Translations under genes and position numbers: made by a program
Assembly (NCBI GenBank): GCA_036924285.1
Contig: JAYKYS010000008.1
Coordinates: forward strand, 18,461,001 to 18,525,000
Length of the DNA stretch: 64,000 bases
Direction: 5' to 3'
Source of the DNA: Asterella californica
Taxonomy: Eukaryota; Streptophyta; Marchantiopsida; Marchantiales; Aytoniaceae
The notes under the pieces: generated by a model
The model's database searches: none
Told to the model about the DNA's origin: nothing
Seen by the model: the letters and a program-made list of their open reading frames with translations, nothing else
Shown here: one piece after another, positions 55,970 through 64,000 of the stretch
Position numbering within the stretch: the stretch's first letter is position 1
How the letters are laid out: every line of letters starts with the position of its first letter

Positions 55970-57495
55970 ATCTTAAGTGTTAAGTAAGATCTCTATAGTT
56001 TGACGAGGGTAATTAACTAAGGTTGGGACCAATGCCTTGAAGGCATGAGAGGGTAGCTAGGTCATAGTTGTTCTAGGGTACCAAGTAAAGGACAAAAGAG
56101 GTTTCCAGATCTGTTTCTTATTGGTCTATTTTCGACCAATCAACGCCATTCCAGATCTGCAGACGGCTTAAGGGTTTTGGAGGTCTTCCCGGGGGTCATT
56201 TGAGGAGTGAGTGGTCTTGTTGGAAAGCTCTCGAGACGGGCTACACTCTGGAGACAAAGATCAGGCGATTTGGAATTCTGAGGAGAGAGTGATGGACGTT
56301 GAAAGTCAGGGGGGTCAAATCGGTACCCCGAGCCACGTTTTGGAGTGATCCGGGAGTTTGAGAGGTGATCTTTAGGAGCTGTCAAGGGGATCGAGTAGTT
56401 CACTCCGTGCTGGTTGTATTGATGTAAAACAATCCTACATTTGGGTTGGATTTGCTCCTGAAATGATCAATTGAAGTTGGCTGTTACAGTTGAGAGGTAT
56501 GAGAAAATCCGATTTCTTTGGATTCAAAGCTTGAGTTGCTCCGTGCACATGGGATTGGATCTCTGAGTGAAACTTTCCAGGATGAGAGTGTGCCCTATCA
56601 GCTAGTCACATGTGAAATTTCAGTTCAATTGGGTAAGAGAATGTGTGGAGATCTAGGATTTTGGCCATCGAGATCTGTAAAGCTCAGAAGTTAGCACAGG
56701 CGGGTGGCTTGATTCATCGCGAACAGTTGGGGGTCAGATCTGAGACTGAAATTTCATACAGTAGTAGAGAAGGGTCAGAGGGGATGTCATGTGGAGTTTG
56801 AGCCTGATTGGATAATCGAGGTGAAGGCACGAGAGTGTCAAAGTTCAGTTTGCAGCGAGACGAGAAAGACGTAGAGAGATTTTGTTGAAATCTCTTGGTT
56901 GGAGTTGAACAAAAACGACTTGAAGATGGGAGGTGTGCTTCTTGGAGGTGTCGTGTGGATGACAAGGAGGCTGTATTGTGAGATTGGTACGGCGATCACG
57001 CTCAGTGGAGGTGCCACGTCTTGCTGAAGCTGAGGTACCGTTATCCTCGGTATCACGCCCCGAGTTTCTAGCTATTTTGCTGCCGATATGTCTTGTATCG
57101 TTGGGAAGCTTGTGTAGTAGGCGGCCCTTGCTGTGGACATGTGCAAACTCGTATCAGCGAACAATAGAAGGTCAGAGGCTACAATTAGGTAGTTTGTCGA
57201 GAAGAAGTAGTGAAGCGGATGTGGATGAGAGATTGTATGAAGAGTGCTTGGGATCTAAAGTAGACACGTACCGTGTATGAGCCTTGCCTTTATCTAGAGT
57301 GGAATCGAGCTCCGAGTCATTTGTGTGATGCACATGTGCTACACTTGGGTCAAGTTAGCTCGCTAGTAACCTACAAAAAACACTGATAGATTAGATATTG
57401 AGAGCATAAGTTTTCATCGGTTAGGTCATAGATCCAGTTGTATCTCTCTACAGCCAGATACCCCGTGTATTCCCAGACCATATTTCACGCCCTAC
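55970..57495. other. Leader-like untranslated tract
   Basis: No convincing ORF. It contains phrases such as GTGAAACTTTCCAG, CTATCAGCTAG and 'gaaatttcagttcaattgg', similar in style to the E1 leader repeats. The part after 57000 is unassigned and may hold the end of the insert. Confidence 0.35.
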
Positions 57496-58232
57496 GACAG
57501 CGGGAGACTATGATACTGACTATTGATACGAGTCCAAAAGTGATTGGATGGACAGTTGGTAAAGAAGATGCAGATGGTGTGCGGTTTATTTCTATATTTG
57601 GAGCCCGGATCTTAACAAACAAACAACATAACTATCCTCAAGTGAAACGTGAGTTGTGCGGATCCGTTATTGCTATGAATGTAGATCGAGAATTCTTGAT
57701 TGGAGCTCGTGTAGTATTAGAAACAGATTGTTTATCTTTGCTAGGCATGGTAGCAAACTGCAATACATCATACATAACAACATTGCGATGGATTGCTTAT
57801 ATCCGGAGTCTTAACCTTGAGCTGAAATATATAGCAGAGAAGGATAATGCAATAGCAGATATGTTATCTAGAGCTCGTTATGTAGAAGAGGATAAGATGG
57901 TTGTAGAAGTCGAGAATGAAGAAAAGAGAGACATTTGATGTCAAGTTGGTCAGCATACTCTATACTTGGAACCACTACCGTTTAAAGAGGAGTTCTACAT
58001 AGAAAAATTCCGCAATATTAAATTCTATTTGAGTTCATTATAGACGAGAAGGATGGAGTGACATAGAGTTCAAAGAGATCAGAAGAAAGACGTACGACTA
58101 CCTTCTACGTGAAAATTATATGTGAAAACATCCGAAGAGAAGAGACGGAATGCTTGCTAGAGTGGTGGATGATCAACCGACAAAGCTGAATCTGCTTCAG
58201 TTTCATGACCTTCCATCAGTTGCCGGTGAGAG
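57496..58232 (+). pseudogene. Old gypsy RNase H and integrase zinc finger
   Basis: ILTIDTSPKVIGWTVGKED, YPQVKRELCG, ETDCLSLLGMV, LRWIAYIRSLNLELKYIAEK and ADMLSRARY are RNase H signatures of the same lineage as 47369-48192. About 140 codons are open. Further on, RRKTYDYLLRENYM, RRDG and VVDDQPTKLNLLQFHDLPS fit the start of the integrase zinc-binding region, with stops. The match ends abruptly at about 58232. Confidence 0.75.
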
Positions 58233-59905
58233 AAGAAAATAAGTCCAATATAGCATTTGAGAAATTGATTCTCACGGCAAGGATTGTTTGTATCAGTGGC
58301 GATTCTTACCATTTGGGTTGAAGAATGCCCCTGCTGAGTTCCAAAGGATGATGGACAGAATCCTAGCAAGATTGGATTTTATCAATGTTATATTGAAAAC
58401 ATCTTAGTCTATAATGCTATAATGAAAGAGCACGAGATATACTTACATGATGTGTCCGAGCGATTGAGAGCTCATGGGTTGAAGTTACACCATGAGAAGT
58501 GTAAGTCTTCTAAGAATTGGTAGAGTATCCGGCCCACACCATCTACCCAGGTGGATTGGATGTTCAACAGACAAAGGTTGAAGCTATTGCACGTATCTCA
58601 CGTCCCACTGATGTGAGTCGAATTCGAGCATTTGTTGGTGTGGTGAACTTCTATCGTCGATACGTGAAAAGGTTTAGTGCAATTGCGAAGTCATTGACCA
58701 AGCTGATGAAGGTGGACCAGGAGTGACAGTGGGAAGATGGCAAGAGTGAGCTTTTATAGAGCTCAAGGATAGGTTGACATCTGCTCCTATCTTGAGGAGA
58801 CTCGTTAAGATGCGTCTCTTCTAACTGCACACCGATTGGAATATGTTGAGACTTGGAGCAGTGCTGACTCAACATGATGATAGAAAAAGAAATTTGTGGT
58901 GACGTATATCAGTCGCTCCAACGATTCGGCGAAAGCGAGATACAGTTTGTTCGAGGTGGAGTGTTTAGCTGTAGTGTGGGATGTTGCACACTTCCGATGT
59001 TATCTGTTTGAGAACCCCTTTACTCTCATCATTGATCACCAGCCGCTCGAGTGGTTGATGGAGGCTGACAAGCTTACAATGAAGCTTGCATGATGGGCTC
59101 TGATCTTACCGAGTATGACTTTCATGTAGTGCATAGATCTGGAGTTGCAAACCTAGATGTCGACGGATTGAGTTGTAACCCATGCACGAGTCAGCAGGAT
59201 CAGATTGGGGCTCGATGGCATGACGAGGTTGATGAGGAGATAGTGTCAGAGTAGCATGCATATGTCTTTTTTTCTGTGTTGGTCATGAACTCTAGTATGG
59301 AAGGTTAGGTCGTATCTTTCTCTGGTAAAAGAGTAGATGATGAGTCTCTAGGTGGAGATGGTGTTTCAGACCAGCGAGATATCCACGACGATGTGACTGT
59401 AATGGAATATCTACGTACTGACGTGGTGGTAAGCACAATAAGTGCCAAGGAGCGAGATCATGTCCTTCAACAAACGAAGAGATTTTGAAAAGAAAGATGA
59501 CATGTATATCGAGTGCGGGATTGATGAGAGAGTATGGATAGTGTCACATCCATCCCAAAGAGCACAATTAGTATGACATGTCCATGAGGAGTTGAGACAT
59601 TCTGGAGTGAAGCATATGCATAGCTTACTCCAAGGACAGTATTGGTGGCGTGGTATGCACATCGATGTGCAGCAGTTTGTCGCACGATGTGTGGTTTGTG
59701 ATCGAGTACGAACATAGTTTAATCCTCTTACTCCACAGTTACACCCTTTACGGATTATGGGGTTGGGTTACCATTGGAGTTTGGATTTTGCGGGACTCTT
59801 ATCGTTGACTGTAAGTCACCACAATATGTGTTGGTGATCATGGAACACTTCTCTAAGTGGATTGAGTTGATGGCACTACCGGACAAGGCAGGTGAACGAA
59901 AAACT
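58233..59905 (+). pseudogene. Second old gypsy lineage: RT, RNase H, INT
   Basis: Different RT type: YQWRFLPFGLKNAPAEFQRMMDRIL, VEAIARISRPTDVSRIRAFVGVVNFYRRYV, then RNase H-like YSLFEVECLAVVWDVAHFR, LIIDHQPLEWLM, then integrase HEELRHSGVKHMHSLLQGQYWW, ARCVVCDRVRT, GLGYHWSLDFAG and EHFSKWIELMALPDK. Frameshifts and stops throughout. The integrase is cut after its first catalytic Asp (LDFAG). It joins directly to the previous lineage, so one replaced or inserted into the other. Confidence 0.75.
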
Positions 59906-60363
59906 GACGTAAGCGCTCCCCTTGCGAGCCAATTTCACTCAGAACTCAATTTGTCCGATGAAATTTTGTATCGTCTTCAATTTCTTGAAGAACTCGGTGT
60001 TCTGATCTCGATGGATCCAAGGACATCAAGTTTGAACTCTGGAACGGTCCGAACAGTCCAATCACTGAAGGACTCCAAAAACCTTCTTTGCATCTCAACT
60101 TCTCCTTGAACACACTCCTCGATCCGCCTCTTCACGAACCATCTTAACCAATGCGTAGCCAGCACAGATCTGAGTCCAGTGACACCTCCCCCGACAGGTC
60201 ATAAAAACAAGCTACTCCCTTAATCTGCCTCTTTACATCAGTCGCTATACATACAAGTTTTCATAGATAATGAGTTAGCAGGCCCCTTGCGTCCTTAGTA
60301 TAGCGCCAGGAGACTAAGGAGTCGCATACCCAGTCAGCAATAGTAAGCTAGAACCTAGTTTGA
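59906..60363. other. Unassigned tract after the integrase break
   Basis: The integrase match ends at ALPDKAG. A plus-strand frame to 60109 and a minus-strand frame (59977-60165) are open but match nothing I know. Confidence 0.3.
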
Positions 60364-60662
60364 TTTTCCATTCTTTCGAGTCACATAACTTCACCACTAG
60401 GTGTCCAAATGAAGTAGACGAAGTGGCCATGGAAAGTTGACAAGGAGCTCTACCCATTGATGTAATGAAAGTGAAGATCTAAAGTTGTGCAAAAAATCCT
60501 TAAGCTATGGCTTAGCTTGCTTTTCCTATCTTTCGAATCTCATAACTTCTCCACTAGGCGTCCAAATGAAATAGATGAAAAGCCTATGAAGCTGAAAACA
60601 AGCTCTACCCATCGATGTAATGAAAGTGAAGATCTGAAGTTGTGTAAAAAGACCCTTTTCGC
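60364..60662 (+). repeat. Two-copy tandem repeat, 157-bp period
   Basis: Units begin TTTTCC at 60364 and 60521 and share CATAACTTC, CCACTAGG-GTCCAAATGAA, CTCTACCCAT and GATGTAATGAAAGTGAAGATCT, with moderate divergence. No gene. Confidence 0.75.
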
Positions 60663-62413
60663 TCCTATGAATTTCTTTGGAGCGATAATGATAAGTACCA
60701 AAAATATATTTTCAGGTAGGAGCCGGTCCAGACAATGCGACCAGCAGTCTAGAAGATACAGATTTGAGAGAGCAAGTCGTTCTTTTCTTGAATTCGATGA
60801 AGAGATATTCGGAGGATATGAGAAGTTTGTGGACAACAAAGGTACTCATTCCACTTGTTACAGTAGTGGAACTCATGCATCAATATCTTTGTCATGCGTT
60901 TGATATTATCTATGTATTCAATGTGTTACTCAACTCTCGTGAACTGATGTTGTATGATACTACACAAATGCACGTAGATTTCACTTCTTTTCTATTCGTC
61001 CAGAAGACACGACTAACAGAAAGGAGCGGGACACAAACCAAACTCTGTACATATGAATAGTGCAGAGCATATTGTAGGAAGGTGTCTCGGAAAAGATAAA
61101 TACTTTGACAACTTTAAGGTTTTTGCTTTGAGGATGCTTGATGTATCTGTGTTGAAAATGAAAATCCAAAAGGTTTAGAGCTGGTTAAGTTAAGCATTGA
61201 TGAGATGTATGATTATGTTGACAACTTAGTTAACATATAGTGGTTTCAAGAGATGATTGACAAGATCATGAAGAGGACCAGAAGTGATCTTCATAAGAAT
61301 TGGGTCAAGGAAGGACGACAACGAAATGCCAGATGTCCACCCAGCTTAGAACTTGCAAAATGGTTCAAATTTATCGACTATTTATCTTCTTTGAGTTTTG
61401 TTCAAAAGTCATAGCAGATGAAAGCTTCTCGAGCTACAGTGACAACTGCAAATCTTACATGGCATGCAGGATATGCAAGACAAGTGGCAAACATGATAAA
61501 GTCATCGCTGCTTCTTACATGCCATGCAGGATATGGAAGACAAGTGGCAAACATGGTAAAGTCATCGCTATTTTTTCAATGCTGTACTTACTTCTAGTTT
61601 GTTCTTAGTGCAACATGTCTGAACTGTCTACTCGTGCATCAGCATGCTTTGCTGCTACTGTCCTTAACGATGTTCAAAGATACATGTCTATGTGGACATC
61701 ATTTCCAATGATTCTCAATGTGTTGTACTGATTATGTATAGAAAAGGAAGTGCAGATCAACGCCACCTTTTAGTGAAATCCTGTTGGAGTTCCGAAGTAG
61801 AAAAGATAAGCAACTGCAGAGACATGGACAAGTAAGGTCCAATCCTTCTCCCAACTCCAGGAAGGAGAAACTTCACTGGTGAGTTTCACTCAACAATACA
61901 ATGCATATGTTTAGCAATTTATCTGTGTTCTCTAAGATTCTAACATTCTCAACTGGTCTGTGTAGTCTACAACTTTACGTACACATGATAAGATCAAGGA
62001 CTCAGGAAGAGACTTGGAAAAAGAGAAAGAATAGAGAAATGTTTGTGGAGAAGCAAGTCCAAGTGGCGTTACGATAAGATCTGATGAGTCAAAATTTCGA
62101 GGTTATTCAGTCAGAGCAATCTAAACTATGGAGTGCAGTTCATTCTATCCAAGGAGAGCAAAACGACATGAAAATATCATCAAACAATTGGATACAAGTT
62201 TACTCTTGTTCAAATCTCGTGGTAGTTGAATACAAATGTACGATTTTATTCTATATATCTATACTAATTACTCTAGTGTTGTGTGTTTTCAATATCCAAA
62301 ATGGATATTCTCATGAGTATGTTATCCACAATGAAACCATAGGAACTTGTTGTGGATATTCTGCACCAAATAATCTGAAGATACATTCGGAAGTGCAAGG
62401 TTTCTTCCAGTGA
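60663..62413 (+). pseudogene. Broken coding-like tract of unknown origin
   Basis: Several plus-strand stretches look coding but are in different frames with stops: LREQVVLFLNSMKRYSEDM (about 60760), DKYFDNFKVFALRMLDVS (about 61095), HKNWVKEGRQRNARCPPSLE (about 61290) and LMSQNFEVIQSEQSKLW (about 62080). They could be exons or fragments of a transposase or a captured gene. I do not recognise the family and would not assign a function. Confidence 0.3.
61454..61573 (+). repeat. 60-bp tandem duplication
   Basis: Units at 61454 and 61514 (CTTACATG-CATGCAGGATATG-AAGACAAGTGGCAAACATG...), 60 bp apart. The period is a multiple of three within an open stretch. Confidence 0.8.
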
Positions 62414-64000
62414 TAAGAAAAATAGTGGGTCTCAACAATCTTGAGCTTCGAAAGATGAAACATTAAAGAACAAAGCAAAACTCATAGTGTCAGGTTGTTG
62501 AGAATATTGCAGTGGGAATGTACTGTCATTTGATAGGGGTTTGAAAGGCAAGTTGGAAGCTACTTCACCAAATTCTAGTAAGAAGAATCAGCAAGTTAGA
62601 AGAACAAAACTAGTAAGACATGTTCTCAACTTCAATAGAAACAATGTATGTAACTTTCTTGAACAAATGCATAATGCTTGATTTTATCTTTTTCTCTTTC
62701 TTGCATAAATTGGTGCGATGTACACCTTGAATATACCCCACATTATAATAATCTTCTGTTGTGCTTCGCGATCTTGCATATGGTATATAGACCAACTGTG
62801 ATTATCTCTCTCTGAAATAAACATATTCAAGGATGACATACTTGTTTTTTGTTGTTTGGTGTGTCGTGTGTAGATAATGAGAATATCAAGCTCCTCTCAT
62901 CACTTCCTAAGCATGGATTACTAAGCAAGTGATTGCACTATTGACCATATACTTGAAACATATAGATATTCTCGATTACATGGGTACAATGAGAACTTGT
63001 TCTTGTTTTTATATCTTGCAGTTTATTGTGGATGACAAAGTGGAGCTTCATGAAATTGACAATGGCTGAGTGATTGTAGGGAAAAGAATAGTACTCAGCT
63101 TAGCTAGAAAATCGACATTTCATTCACAAGAGATAGCCTTTGGTACAGTCAAAATCTAGTTGATTGAGGTTTATAATCCTCAACTCTTGTTGTATGTAGA
63201 TAATATGAACGACGACCGTGATCAGCTAACATAAAAAAACATGATGTTAAAAAATACCATTGCAATGTCTGTATGTGTACATTAGAGATGGGACAAATTA
63301 AGCTTTGTCTATTACTCTATGACTTCCACGATTGTTGTTGGCTTAAACCTTCGGAGTTCTCAATTCAATTCATTCATTTGGAGCTTTTGTTGTTCTTTTT
63401 TAGATACCGTTAGTAGTTCAAAATTGCTTATGTTCTTTACAGTTTACAGTCTAGATATTGCTAGCAGATGAAAATTGCTTCTGTTCTTTCCAGTTCTTAA
63501 TTTAGATAAGGTTTGCAGAAACGATTTTTATTTTAGCACAATATCATATGAAAATTGCTTTTGTTATTTAAATTGATGGTCATGATCAGAGGTCTCGTTT
63601 TATAAGGAGATTGAACACATTTTACAGTAACAAGATTCGGAAGACTAGTGATTAATACCACAATATTGATAGTTTAATTAAAGTTCGCATGAGAGATATG
63701 ATAGACGAAAAGAATATTTATCAATCCAAATAATTACTGATATAGATACATAATAATCACATATAATTAATTGATTTTATAATGATAATGTTTAAATATT
63801 TAATTTAATAGTAATAAATCATAAATTGACACTTGTAACGTAACTTCATTTACTCCTTGTTCTAAGACTCAGTGTGACGTCATAAAAAATTACAGAAAAG
63901 ACACCACGATGACGTAGATGACACAAAAACAAGGCACCATCATCGAGCTTAAGTGCAATTAATAACATTAATTAGTTATTTATACTACAACATATGATTC
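62414..64000. other. AT-rich right end, no gene
   Basis: No supported gene. Near 63420-63560 the phrase AAAATTGCTT-TGTT-TTT recurs three times at roughly 50-80-bp spacing, a weak local repeat. The last 400 bases are strongly AT-rich. Confidence 0.45.

Larger units (their letters stand above)
55230..57495 (+). mobile_element. Insert with two small ORFs in old pol (unclassified element)
   Basis: The pol frame breaks after LNYKSG at about 55220 and resumes with ILTIDTSP at about 57510, so about 2.27 kb has been inserted. It starts TGTGAGACGTCCCACATG, LTR-like. A PBS-like AGGTATAAGA (compare TGGTATCAGAG of initiator Met) occurs near 55432. Two small ORFs (B, C) and a long leader-like tract follow. 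I could not find a matching right LTR, so the ends are not confirmed. Confidence 0.4.

Overview
The window reads as repeat-rich chromosomal DNA of a land plant. I recognise no intact host gene, rRNA, tRNA or CRISPR. Almost everything is Ty3/gypsy LTR-retrotransposon sequence in several nested layers. A bryophyte source (perhaps a liverwort such as Marchantia) is my guess: the retropepsin with DHGSE, the RNase H with DTSP...GW and the replitron-like Rep fragment are types I associate with bryophyte genomes. The sequence alone does not prove this.

Layout. (1) 467-9230: an apparently intact element (E1, + strand) with 915-bp LTRs that differ at only two positions I could find, a 4-bp target duplication GTTC, a 1628-aa gag-pol, and four extra small ORFs between the primer site and gag. 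(2) 10626-19364: a second, decayed copy (E2, - strand). It sits between GATC duplications inside a chromovirus integrase/chromodomain fragment whose reading frame is restored when E2 is removed. (3) 19690-23841: a chromovirus LTR-like tract, AT-rich DNA, a decayed replitron-like Rep and an old gypsy RT. (4) 23842-47368: a third copy (E3, + strand) inserted in that RT. Its centre is replaced by a 17.4-kb rearranged complex (26355-43785) of a different gypsy family with giant LTRs of 5.7-5.9 kb. (5) 47369-48192 is the other side of the old RT/RNase H. (6) 48193-53851: a solo giant LTR flanked by ATTTC on both sides. (7) 53857-59905: further old gypsy pol fragments, interrupted at about 55230-57495 by an insert with two more small ORFs. 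(8) 59906-64000: short duplications, a coding-like but broken tract, and AT-rich sequence.

Two features stand out. First, E1 encodes two short proteins (56 and 54 aa) that resemble each other and resemble two adjacent small proteins (71 and 67 aa) in the unrelated-looking insert at 55.5-56.0 kb. All share a predicted strand-helix-strand-strand layout and a GEE...P.PF..P.V core. I do not recognise this family. Second, the giant LTR carries, in sense orientation, a gene of about 2.1 kb (acidic/Ser-rich and coiled-coil protein) in all three copies, all now broken. It is also saturated with the hexamer GAAGAC/GTCTTC.

How the parts work together: in E1 the LTR promoter (TATAAATA) would drive one RNA carrying ORF A, a 105-aa ORF, a zinc-knuckle ORF, ORF D (joined to the previous ORF by an overlapping TGATG) and gag-pol. 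The D-59-D-35-E integrase, FIDD reverse transcriptase and DGGS protease all look complete, so E1 may be able to move itself and copies like E2 and E3.
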